Of a DNA stretch of 39,781 bases, positions 21,928 through 31,125 are shown one piece after another. The position numbers and the translations under genes are program-made. The notes under the pieces were generated by a model. It was given only the letters and a program-made list of their open reading frames with translations, was not told the origin of the DNA and did no database searches. Numbering within the stretch: the first letter of the stretch is position 1; each line of letters begins with the position of its first letter. The DNA comes from Chara braunii (Eukaryota > Streptophyta > Charophyceae > Charales > Characeae): positions 801,311 through 841,091 of the forward strand of contig BFEA01000211.1 of assembly GCA_003427395.1 (NCBI GenBank). Reading direction: 5' to 3'.

Positions 21928-22819
21928 GCGCGCGCACTCATGCACCCACACACCCACAGACACACAGACACACATTGGATCTACTAGTGTAGTGAAAATC
22001 TACGACATACACACACACAAACAAGCAAACACTGACACCACCCCTCCCTTTCAGTATTCCGGCTGACTCTCCCTTTTAGTTGTGCATCCACACAGGTAAT
22101 CCACTTGACCCTTAACAGTAGTCACAGCCCACTTCTCCATACATCAGTTACGATAACCATGTGATAATAGCCACGAAAATGACAAAGTCAAACTCTGTGG
22201 CAAACTGTCACAAGACACAGGCAGTTATAGTCATGCAGGGCTAACAGCAAGTTGGCATCATATCCGACATCTGCCGGCAATTGAAAGGAATAATTTTTAG
22301 GGTGTGGGCCATCACAAGATGGTCCTCTTCCTCCCAACAGTGTGAGGCAATTCCTTCGTAGCCTGGGTATGCTGCACTCAGGTTTGCTGGTGATCAGAGA
22401 AGTGACCCACAAGGAATTTGCTGCTGGTCAAAGGAGTACCAAATCATAAACTGGGCACAAAGAACCGAATTTATCATTTACACAATTCATTCACGGACAC
22501 CCCACCGCAGGCATGGACAAAAATCCCCTCCTAGCCTGGGTGGGTGCCTCTCTTAGCTCTTTAGGCCAGCTTTTCAGGCTATTGTTCATAGCTGTACCGT
22601 GTCAAGAAACGCAGTGGCAATGTCCATGAAGATAGACTCTGATAGAGCCATCCTGTACCCAGCAAACTATGCCCCAACAATTCCTCTCCCCCCCCCCTCC
22701 CTGCAAAGAGTTCAGAAAAGATCGAATACAGACGAAATAGGAGAGCGCGAAGTAGAAGACGAGCACTCAGCACCTTGGTTCTCCCTTCTGTGCGGGCAAG
22801 TAGAGTTTTGTCCTTCTAC

Positions 22820-23275
22820 CTGAAGCAGTAAGCTCGCACCAGGAAACTCCGGAGTATTGAGCGCCAAGAGAAGGTCTGCAACAAGATTGTCAAGAAGTAC
22901 TTTGTATACAGTTGTATCCTGTCCCCTGTTGTTCCCCCACCGCTGTAAGAAGTGAATCCAGAAATATGTTGCCGCCTCTGATGCCACCTCATACCCCTTC
23001 GCACTGTTCGAAGTATCTGCTTCTCCCTGTTGCTGCTTCTGCTTCGGGTCACTCTTGTCTTCTGTTTTGGGCACCTGCTCAGCACCAGGATTTGGCAGAC
23101 TGACACAGCATTGAATGAGCTGCAATAAGAGTGCACTTGACATCTGGATCTGCCTTGTATCTTCATCAAGAAGATGATAGGTACGGAGATTTCGTTTCGA
23201 AACAGGCTGCTTCCACAATAATGAGATTACTTCATCCAGAATCAGGTTCCGATGCTGTGGGTAGTTGTCAAACAC
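22820..23275 (-). CDS. SCC2: SCC2 exon (152 codons)
   Basis: Phase-0 exon of 456 nt. It begins VFDNYPQHRNLILDEVISLL, then PVSKRNLRTYHL and RQIQMSSALLLQLIQC. These blocks (QHR..ILDE, SKR.LR.Y.L, IQM..ALLLQLIQ) are among the clearest SCC2/NIPBL signatures. A Lys/Gln-rich spacer follows, then YEVASEAATYFWIHFLQRW and a helix ending FPGASLLLQ. The acceptor is AAATTGCAG and the donor CAG|GTAGAA. A 34-bp minisatellite lies immediately upstream of the acceptor. Confidence 0.96.
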
Positions 23276-24125
23276 CTGCAATTTAACCATACCCACATCA
23301 CTCATCAGGTATAAAACGCATACCCACACAACTCATCAGGTGTAAAACACATACCCACACCACTCATCAGGTATAAGACGCCTTCAACTTCACTCGTCTC
23401 TTCAGAATAATTCTATAAAGCGAGTATTTAGAGACCTAGGAGTTCCAGACTTTCCAAACTGAGATTGAACCCTACTGTTGTGGTTAGGCAAACCTAGAAT
23501 CTTCTACTATGCAACAGTGCCTCGCAGCCCTCTCTCCAGAGCTGAGAGATGGCAAAGGCTATTACAAGGGTCGTAGAGACTTGAAAGAGCATCCACGCAA
23601 CCACATGCAGATCTCGGTCAAATAGAAAGTCAGCCCCGATAGAATTGTCGACAGCCCAGTTTAGAGGGGGAAAATCAGTCTAGGGGGTCTGTGTCCATCT
23701 CAAAGTGCACTTGACCTCATAATAAAGGAGAGGCCTGGGACCATTTCACCAGCAGAAGCCCTCAGGCCCTGACCCTGCAAGATTCAACGATCAGGTCTGG
23801 ACTCACCAGATAGGCAAGCAACCAAAGAGTTTCGGACCATTTTCCAGTGCGAATTTGAGCAATCCAGATGTGCAAACGACGCAGCCATGACAAATTTGCC
23901 GTTAACCTGACGAAGCCAGCGCAAACCTCACTCTTTTCAGGTCTTCTGCTGATTTCCTGGAGGCTTGCCATGTTCAGTCAGCAACCCCATAACGATGAAT
24001 GACCGCACTGAGAGCAGGGGACTCACAACACAATAGCAATAAAGACACCTATGTCACCAGATACGTTGACAATTCATCGACCATATGGAATGCCTCCTCC
24101 AAGAGTGATAGTGAAATATTCTTAC
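23276..24125 (-). other. SCC2 intron (850 bp)
   Basis: A GTAAGA donor at 24125 and AATTGCAG acceptor at 23276. Apart from the minisatellite near the acceptor, no repeat or gene was recognised; the open frame at 23762-23971 falls inside the intron. Confidence 0.85.
23284..23380 (-). repeat. Minisatellite of about 34 bp, three copies, next to a splice acceptor
   Basis: On the gene strand the unit is ACCTGATGAGTG(G/A)TGTGGGT followed by AT(G/A)(T/C)GTTTTA. Three copies lie just upstream of the acceptor at 23276. Each has CTGAT, which fits the plant branch-point consensus CTRAY, so the repeat could multiply branch points (inference). Confidence 0.88.
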
Positions 24126-24312
24126 CGTGCACACCACTCCGAGTGCTTTAAGCTGTAGTAGCTGGACATTGCCAGCATTGAAGATAGCAAGTGCTGTATT
24201 TGATAATTGCAGTACAGTTCCATCCTGTATACGCGTCACTCCGAGCAGATCTCCAAGCAGATGTGTTATGCCACAAAGCTTGTCAAACAGAACCTGGCTC
24301 GTTTTTGTCAGT
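24126..24312 (-). CDS. SCC2: SCC2 exon (one base plus 62 codons)
   Basis: The first base completes a Lys codon with the exon ending at 28851. The exon then reads LTKTSQVLFDKLCGITHLLG, continues to DGTVLQLSNTALAIF and ends NVQLLQLKALGVVCT. The pattern 'L..LC.I..LL.DLL....I.DGTVLQL' and 'N(V/I)QLLQLKA.G(L/V)' is conserved among plant SCC2 proteins. The acceptor is TTGTTGTACAG and the donor ACG|GTAAGA. A U6-like copy begins about 100 bp upstream, on the opposite strand. Confidence 0.95.
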
Positions 24313-24415
24313 CTGTACAACAAGAGAGCCGAAGCACAGACAAATAAAGTCAGCACAATCACCAAAGTTGACTCGAAAAAAGAACTAAGCAAATGGAATA
24401 AAACAAAAGTAAGAA

Positions 24416-24512
24416 GCCATCGGGACACCCATCAAAAATGGAATGATAGTGAGAAGATTAGCATGCACGCTTCACAAGGATAGCACGCATAAATCGAGAA
24501 ATGGTCCAAATT
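24416..24512 (+). pseudogene. U6 snRNA-like copy, nearly full length, mutated
   Basis: U6 blocks appear in order: CATCGGGACACCCATCAAAA (5' stem-loop region), ATGGAATGAT, GAGAAGATTAGCATG, CACAAGGATAGCACGCATAA and ATCGAGAAATGGTCCAAATT. The ACAGAGA box reads ATAGTGA and the central GCCCCTGCG is disrupted. A T-run Pol III terminator is missing, so it is probably a retropseudogene. It lies on the strand opposite SCC2. Confidence 0.85.
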
Positions 24513-24603
24513 TCTTACGGTACCGACCCTAGGGTGGATATAAGAAAAAGAAAAGAGGACAAAAGAGGAGGACCCAAAAAAAAAAGAGGAAAAAAAAAGC
24601 CCA

Positions 24604-24949
24604 AACGGGCTAGCTCAGTTGGTCGAGCACGTAAGTGACACTCAGGACGTCGTGGTGGGTTCAATACCCAACATCGTCCTTTTGATCCCCGCAGCCTCCT
24701 GGGGGTATGCTTCAGGTTCACCAGCAGAGACTTGGCTTGGGCCTCCTGGCTTGCTGTGGAAGTAATCAGTTCTTTCCAGCCCGCACCGGGTGTTAGAAGC
24801 TTGGGTACAGAGGTACGTAATTACGGTGACATGGATATAAGATTGAGAGAAGAAAATAGGGTAGCAAAAAAAAAAAGGAAAAAAAAGGGAAAAAAAAGGG
24901 GAAAAAAGGAAAAAAAAGGAAAAAAAAAAGAAAAAAAACAGCAGCTTTA
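24604..24949 (+). mobile_element. Candidate tRNA-derived SINE
   Basis: A tRNA-like head (24604-24676) has an A box in TAGCTCAGTTGG, a D-arm pairing GCTC with GAGC, and a B box GGTTCAATACC inside a T-arm. The acceptor stem does not pair well, so it is not a functional tRNA. A non-tRNA body of about 190 bp follows, then an A-rich tail of AAAAAAGG-type repeats (24866-24949). That order is the classical SINE plan. No target duplication was found, and an A-rich stretch (24541-24600) separates it from the U6 copy. Confidence 0.6.
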
Positions 24950-25451
24950 ACTCTAGACAATAGTTACGGGAAACTTCATTTCAAGGGAGTGAATACATGA
25001 GCCTCGTTTCTTCCTTGCAGTGGCTGAATGTTACAGACCAAGGCATCTAGATGACCAATCTGTCAAGCGATCAAATCCTTTCCAATATACATGATGCTCA
25101 TGGCTACCATCTTCCCCTGAACATTAGGCAGGGTTGTTCTCAAGAAAAGGATCATCAGCGGGTGCCCTATTTGTTTACTACTCTGTTAAAGGACACCAAC
25201 TTTTCAACAGAAGATCTATATTCTTGTGAAGGCTAATGACTTTTTTGAAGTTTTTTTCAAATTTTTTGAATGATATATATTTTTTCTAGACTATTAGTGT
25301 CAGTCTCTTGACTTAGCTTCTCAACCATTTGAGGAGTGGCTGACTTGTACACACAAGCAACTATTGAGAAACAGAAAGAAAGCATAAACACTAAGATACA
25401 ATGATGTTAGGGACCATAACAGTGATAACATCATAACACACATTTTTTTGT

Positions 25452-25599
25452 TCCCTATATGGAAAAAAAGAAAGTGCAGGCGGACCTGCGATTCTCAGAG
25501 TTGCAGGGATCACACTTTTGTTTGATTTTTTTGAATTTTTTCCCTTTATCGAAAAAAAGAAAGTGCAGGATCGGACCTGCGATTCTCAGAGTTGCAGGG
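25452..25599 (+). repeat. 89-bp-period tandem duplication
   Basis: TCCCT(A/T)TAT(G/C)GAAAAAAAGA at 25452 and 25541, each followed by AAGTGCAGG and GGACCTGCGATTCTCAGAGT then TGCAGGG. The second half can form a hairpin (CTGCGA.. with ..TTGCAG). Confidence 0.88.
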
Positions 25600-27436
25600 G
25601 AATATGTGCAACTTCGAGAACTGTCCATACAGTGAGAATATTGCGGACAGACTTCAGTCCCATACCAGACTAATGGGCTCCGGGGACCCAGTAACAGTAC
25701 TGGATGAGATGCGAGGCCAGAACCTACATCTCGTTTTGGACCCTAGAAATTTGGAGGGGAGTCGACCAGTTCCCCAAGCAACCCCGCGCTACTCTGTAGC
25801 AAGAAGGAGATCAACAGGGAGGGGCAGCAGCACTGCAGCTGGGCAGCATCCAACTTGGCATGAGAGTCAGAAGAGAGGCTAGACACACCCAGTTGGGTAA
25901 TCGGTCAGTGAGGAGCAATTGCAGCAGCCATAGCCACCTGTGAGGGTGACAGAGGCATGGAGGAAAGTCAAGTCTGATGGACACCGAAGCAGCAGTACAC
26001 CTTGGAGGAGCAAAATACCAGGGGCCCCTCCAAAGACAACGACAGACATGTGGTAGACAGTAAGCCGGCACAAGCTTAGGAGGAACCTGACACGTCCTGA
26101 CTCCTGAGAGAAAGCATGGCAATGACAACAACCTCTGAAGTTTGAAGCCATGAGAACACCAAGCATGCGCAAGGTTTCCAAAACCCCACTCTTGGTAGTC
26201 AAGTGGTAGATCATCATTGTCAGTCCGAAATTCAGAGCGGAGATACAAGGGCTTCCTGATGAATCACAGGGTATGGTGGATGTCAAGTCGTTGCTTCACT
26301 GTTGTTTTACAGACAGAGTCCAGTATCCCTGCCAGCAGTTATGTTGAGTCACCCAGAAAATTAGTGATTCGCAATTTTTTCAACATTTGTGGTCCCTCAA
26401 TATGGCCTAGTGAAGCTCCGCCCTGAATTTGCACATATGCTCCGAATCTTAACTGTCCGTCGGATTTTTATACCCAGAGACTGTGATTCCAAGGGAATCA
26501 GTGAATGCCCACTGTGAGGAATAGTGAACGTGGACGCCCGCATTTCGTCAAGACCACAACAATATGCATGGTAAGTTCGGATTTAAGGATGACTTCACAA
26601 ACGGACTGCCTAACTTTAGTCCCAAGGCATCCAACTTGTCATCATCACATTCCACAAGAAAGAAATGTAGAAATGAAAATTAAACATGCAGAGTTTGACA
26701 AAGGAAAAGCATCAGTGCAAAGTTGCAAACCTAGCAAAGCTCAGGAATACCTCTGACGTAATGTATATGCCATACGTTGCATTTCCAAAACCTACAGTGG
26801 GCATTCAAGAGAAAGTCTGCACTTATGTTGGGCAACATTAGCCAAGTTAAAACTACAAAAGCTGGTTGCAGGCTCTGCAGCCAGCACAATACTACTCAGA
26901 CCACACTGCACCAACCTGTTCGGCAAATCCAGACAGCTAACAAGACAGAAAAGGTCCATGAAGACATCTGTCTGTACAGACCCAGACCAGAGCAGTTGCT
27001 ATGCACGTGTCAAATAGAACCTAAACCCTTTCCAAAAAGTGGTTATTGTAACTTTTTTAGCCTTAAACCACCAGTACATGGCCCCAGCCAACTTGAGAAT
27101 CATGATTGGGCCTCTCCGAGGATTTCGGGGCTCGGGGAAGGCTCCGTGGAGCGATGGGGGAGAAAGACGGTGGGCTCAAGGAAAAGGGGCAAATGGACTG
27201 CACGATGTCCTGTTGGTTCATGCAATGCACGTGAATACGCAGCATGGATGCAGAAGGCGTAGACAAAAAATAAAGGGAAAAGAAAAAAAAGAGGAAAGAG
27301 GTTTGGTCGGGGAAATAATGTCCCCTTCGTGTTGTCAGAGCCCGCCTCTCACAGCAGGGCGAAAGGAGAAGACACCGGCAGAGGAAAAGATTTGAGCAGA
27401 GGAAAGCAGAGGAAACAACACAGCATACTCACATCA

Positions 27437-27872
27437 CAAAGCTCTGGACGTGATTGCAGTCGAGATTCGTTGAGGTCTGGCGCACAAAGGCTCTGACTGC
27501 AACTGCGGCCAGAGCTGGACGAATTTGACTGCAATCTACCGTCTTCACCCGAATATAACGCCCGGTCATTATAGCCGTATTTGGGGCCATTTCCCTTCCA
27601 GATGCAGCGATAATGACCGGGCGTTCTATTCGGGTGAAGACGGTAGTCAAAAGCAGTGCAGTGGATGTCCTAGTGTGAGTACACCCTCAGCTGGGAAAAA
27701 AAAAAAAGGAGATCAGTGAGATTCGTGATGTCACGAATCTCTTTCCCCCCCCCCTAGCAGAGGGCGTACTTACTCTACAAAGCCCTGGACGTGATTGCTG
27801 GCCACAATTGCAGTCAGGTGCAAGTTGGGCCAGACCTCAACAGATCTGACTGCAATCACGTCCAGAGCTTTG
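27437..27872. mobile_element. Nested inverted-repeat (foldback-like) element
   Basis: CAAAGCTCTGGACGTGATTG continuing to CAGTC (27437-27461) is the exact 25-bp inverse of 27848-27872. Inward, the arms keep imperfect complementarity (left GTTGAGGTCTGG, right CCAGACCTCAAC) for roughly 65-80 bp. The element sits inside the TTAA element and carries the smaller palindrome. Confidence 0.78.
27536..27646. mobile_element. Palindromic MITE with 37-bp TIRs (111 bp)
   Basis: Arms 27536-27572 and 27610-27646 are inverted repeats of 37 bp with one mismatch. They start CTACCGTCTTCACCCGAATA and enclose a 37-nt loop. TA dinucleotides near both ends would fit a Tc1/mariner-type TA duplication, but this is not certain. 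Confidence 0.85.
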
Positions 27873-28009
27873 GTGTGCATGGCCCCAGCCTGCCCACCTC
27901 TCGCAGCACAAGCCATGAGAGGCAAGCTCCTAACAGCACTGAGGGATGCTATTTCCTCAATCCTTTCTTCCTTTTTTTTTTAATCTTCTTCATTATTTTG
28001 TCATCTCGT

Positions 28010-28084
28010 TTTGGTGAATTGTTTTATTTTTTTTTCTTGCACAGGGGCCATGCTAATCTTCTCTGTATCGCTTTGGTGAATTGT
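28010..28084 (-). pseudogene. U6 retropseudogene with poly(A) and 13-bp target duplication
   Basis: On the minus strand the U6 segment runs from CGATACAGAGAAGATTAGCA to the block ending CCCCTGTGCAAG (28071-28036). It includes an intact ACAGAGA box. It is followed by A9 and a few more bases. The direct repeat TTTGGTGAATTGT (plus strand) flanks it at 28010-28022 and 28072-28084. Poly(A) plus target duplication is the signature of LINE-mediated retroposition. The RNA is truncated at both ends, so it is non-functional. Confidence 0.92.
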
Positions 28085-28850
28085 GATGCTAGGCCGCTCT
28101 TTTCTCTGTTTTTTTCTGGCATTCGAGCTGGCCCAGATTCAGGGGCTGGCTTTGTAGAAAGCTGAGCCGGAGTGGCACAAGTGAAAACAACGGCCTCCTG
28201 TTTTGTCCCATCTGCTGGAAGCAGGTCCAGCACTCAATCCACGACAGGCCGGCACCGGTACCAAACTCAATTTTCCGAGTGGTGGTACCAGTGGCCTTCA
28301 GGCTCGACAAAATTCAAATTTCCGCTCATACGTTTAGCCTCGGATGTACTGGTGGTTTAAGGAATATCTGAAGGCTATTACATGGGTCAAAGGGGCAAGC
28401 GTAGCATACCAAAAAAATTATCTCTGATAAAGGAGTCTCGAAGAGGCTCTCAGCCAGAAATTGTTTACACAGCAATTGCATAAAATACTCCTTTTCCACA
28501 ATTCTTATATCTTTCTTTTGAAAATTTTCGGAAATTGTGATGTTGTGCACCCTGACATCCAGGTCATTCAGCTAGCCATCTAGTTTGTATGGCTAGATCT
28601 GGAGCCCGACAGCCCAGGGCCTCCCTGTAGGTGACCTAGTAGCAATGCCCAGATGATATTCTGCAGAATTTACACCTCTGACAACCCGGAAGGAGAAGAA
28701 AAAGGTCAGTAGAGGCCATGAAATGGTTTACAGAGGTTATGGCACAATCTTATATGCTTTAGTCCTGCAATGATGGACACCAAAGCCAGCTTCTCTCTCT
28801 GCCCCCTGTGGCCAACCAACGACGTCCTAGTCAATGGATGTTCTACATAC

Positions 28851-28944
28851 TTATTGTTCTGCACCTTCCGTGTTTTCATCGGGGCTTTGCGGCCCCGCTT
28901 TCTGGCTCCGCCTGTGTCACCTCCATTCATCCCATCGGATCCAT
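28851..28944 (-). CDS. SCC2: SCC2 exon, basic linker (two bases, 30 codons, two bases)
   Basis: The exon encodes GSDGMNGGDTGGARKRGRKA followed by PMKTRKVQNN, a Gly/Asp-rich stretch then a Lys/Arg-rich one. Plant SCC2 proteins have an acidic then basic linker directly before the 'KLC.I..LL.DLL' block encoded by the next exon. The acceptor is GTATGGCTGCAG after a T-rich tract, and the donor is AATAA|GTATGT. Its trailing AA joins the leading A of the exon at 24312 to make Lys, and its leading AT can join a G from the exon ending at 33928 to make Asp. It may contain a nuclear localisation signal (KRGRK). Confidence 0.8.
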
Positions 28945-30159
28945 CTGCAGCCATACACAAACAAACGCAAGAGTATGTAGCTGAGCCTGCTGCAACAAGC
29001 AAGAGCTCCTGCATGGTGCCCTAACTACCCCAACGACGACCTCAACTTATCACCAAGGAGGGGAAATGATCATGTCAATTGATACTTGTACAAACACTGA
29101 TGAGGACTATTGAGCAGGGAAGGGAGGTTTCCGAGAGTGCATTCTCTGTCTGTGACTGTGGACAATAAGAGTGAGGCGGAGAGACTGCACACTTTTGCGT
29201 GTAAATGCTGTGTCCGTGAGTTTATATGGTCAGCCACTACAGGACACGTTCATCTAGTCATTTCGCAGAGCAAAAAAATCATGCTGTGATTCCCAGGGAA
29301 ACCACTTGCACCCTTCTTTCCTCCATTCTCCTGCGACTATATGCTTCCTTAATCCCACTGCGTAACCAACACGACCATCGGCAATTTCTCATGTCTTGTG
29401 TCTTTCTTTCTTTTGGTCAGACTCCAGCGACTCATGTCAATGCAACCCATGTCACAGACATGAGCACGCAGCATTACATTCTATTTTCTTTTTTCCTTGC
29501 AAGTTCTCAACTGTAAAAAGGTTCACAATGACCAACTTTCGAGCTATTAAAACTACTCTTATTCTCATTTTTTGAGCGCTCGGGTTCATGAAGCTGGACA
29601 AAAGTCACAAAACTAATCAAAAGAAAAGTTGATCGGTGGTGAGATGAGAGCATCAAATTTAAGGAGCCAGAGAAAAGCGGGAGTTGGGTGAAGAAAAAAC
29701 AGATTTTGTCTACTTGACATGGACAAAGAATTGCAGATTATTACACCAGATTGTTCCCGATACGACAAGCTCAATAACACTCTGGCTTCATTCCACTGAC
29801 ATGCAGTGCCGTCCCCATGTCCTGCCGCCTTTAAAACGAGAGAAGTATTCCTTAAACCTCCAACCCCAAAAATCTGTGTCCCCACTCTTGCCAATGTGCA
29901 ACAGTGCTTTCTCAGAAAGATATCCTCACATCTATTCTCTTAACCTCAATGTCACTTTCGATTCTGGCAAACGCATTTCCTAACCCCCAGGAATCTCAAC
30001 CATATCCTGGAACAGGAATCTCAACTATAGCCCCAGAATCTAGCCAACATGCATTGACATGAATGGGCAGTGAGTGGCCTCTTACATAACTGGAATTACA
30101 CAGACTCTGAAAATAGCAAGTGCTCATTAGAACAGACAAATGTAGCCCATTAAAAAAAA

Positions 30160-30511
30160 AAAAAAAAGAACAGACAGAAATAACTGAGTGCTGCCTGAGC
30201 CTCGGCCCAGCATAGACAATGGAGAAGGGGCTTCTCAAGTCTCAAGGAACGGAAGCGGCAGGGAGAAAAGAATAAGACAACAACATCAATAAAGGGAACC
30301 CCCGGAGGAAGGCAGGAGAAATCTGATGAAAATGAAATAACTCAGCAAGAAATACACAGACAAACAAAATAACTCCATGCTGCCTGGCCTCTGCCCAGCA
30401 TAGACAATGGGGAAGAGGCTTCTCAACTCTCATGGAAAGGCGTGGGTGGCTGGGAGGGAAAGAGTAAGACAACACTGTCAATAAAGGGAACCCCCAGAGG
30501 AGGAAGGCAGC
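30160..30511 (+). repeat. About 188-bp tandem duplication
   Basis: GCTGCCTG..CCT(C).GCCCAGC then ATAGACAATGG at 30190 recurs at 30378. Both copies run through GACAAC..(C/G)(A/T)CAATAAAGGGAACCCCC to AGGAAGGCAG. The copies are diverged. Confidence 0.85.
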
Positions 30512-30699
30512 AGGGGTCCACAGCCACAGGTCCACAGCAATGATGACTCAGGTCGCAATGCAAGGAGCAGCAGCCAATGCCACTCCCTATGGACTGCATT
30601 AACTGGCCCACGTCCGAACTATGGACTCCATTAACTGCTCCAAGTCCGCTCCCTGTGTCATCCCTACCGGCACGTTGCATGCTAGTTGTGCAGCTTGAG

Positions 30700-31125
30700 C
30701 CTGACTCACTTGAGTCTGACTCACCACCATCTGAGCCTGGGACACTTGGGCCTGTACAGTCCCTGTCCTTGCATCAGACATGGCCACCATGGTATCTACT
30801 AAGCCAGAACTGTGTCTTTTACTTTGACGGACTCCAACCTTAGCAACATCGTAGGTCTACCCTCAGCTTGCTCTTGGGTGACAAGGTCGCTCATTTGGGT
30901 GCAGGCTGTCACTACTTGCAAAAGCCTGACTCATTTGGGTCTGACTCACTACACATGACCCGTGCAGTCCCTGTCCTAGCATCAGACACGGCCAACATGG
31001 TAAATACTAAGCCAGACCTCTGCCTAGCCTTTTCTTCGACAGACTCCAAGCTTAGCAACACCATAGGTCTACCCTCAGCATGCAATTGGATGACAAAATC
31101 GCTCCTTTGAGCACGGACAAGGACA
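30700..31125 (+). repeat. About 225-bp tandem duplication
   Basis: CCTGACTCA(C/T)TTG(A/G)GTCTGA at 30700 recurs at 30925. Both copies continue through GTCCCTGTCCT(T/A)GCATCAGAC and GGTCTACCCTCAGC to a GCTC.TTTG segment. An origin in a coding retroelement on the minus strand is possible but not shown. Confidence 0.85.

Larger units (their letters stand above)
21601..22819 (-). other. SCC2 intron (1219 bp including a gap)
   Basis: The donor is GTAGAA at 22819 and the acceptor GGGCAG at 21601. It contains a (CT)n tract, an assembly gap and a CA-rich stretch. The rest is unremarkable. True length is uncertain because of the gap. Confidence 0.85.
27063..28360. mobile_element. TTAA-flanked TIR element, copy 3 (1298 bp), with nested insertions
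   Basis: The left end is TTAAACCACCAGTACATGG and the right end is ATGTACTGGTGGTTTAA, a perfect inverted repeat of 17 bp including TTAA. It contains the inverted-repeat element at 27437-27872, which itself holds the palindromic element at 27536-27646, and a U6 retropseudogene at 28036-28071. No transposase-like ORF is present, so it is non-autonomous. Confidence 0.82.
24313..28850 (-). other. SCC2 intron (4538 bp) with SINE, U6 copies and nested elements
   Basis: A GTATGT donor at 28850 and TGTACAG acceptor at 24313. It contains the U6-like copy, a tRNA-derived SINE, an 89-bp tandem duplication (25452-25599) and the TTAA element at 27063-28360. Positions 25600-27060 have open frames on both strands that I could not assign to any family. 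Confidence 0.85.
394..28944 (-). other. SCC2: Gene body of SCC2/NIPBL cohesin loader, confidently placed part (nine exons, eight introns)
   Basis: SCC2, with its partner SCC4/MAU2, loads the cohesin ring onto chromatin for sister-chromatid cohesion and gene regulation in the nucleus. Nine exons were placed by hand from conserved SCC2 blocks plus GT-AG borders. Their phases chain without conflict: after a two-base partial codon they give 745 complete codons with no stop. The order of conserved blocks is that of the family: a basic linker, the first HEAT helices, a PHD finger, then further HEAT repeats. Introns measure 4538, 850, 1219, 840, 4017, 6804, 5243 and 2803 bp from 5' to 3'. The C-terminal part continues left of the window. 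Upstream exons are partly placed near 33.9 kb and otherwise not found. Because the reading frame and all borders are intact, I infer a functional gene despite the heavy transposon load. Confidence 0.93.

Noticed and set aside
21601-21975. N-terminal extension of the PHD exon through (GA)n and the gap
   Set aside because: A proper acceptor at 21601 joins in frame with the previous exon's LLLQ; the extension is microsatellite and N.
23762-23971. Minus-strand 69-codon frame between two SCC2 exons
   Set aside because: The flanking exons join directly in phase 0 and in family order, leaving no room for it.
24604-24676. Functional tRNA gene
   Set aside because: A and B boxes are present but the acceptor stem does not pair; it reads better as a SINE head.
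25592-26286. Overlapping open frames on both strands (96, 145 and 135 codons)
   Set aside because: No motif or family recognised, no splice context joining SCC2, and both strands are open; I cannot support a gene.
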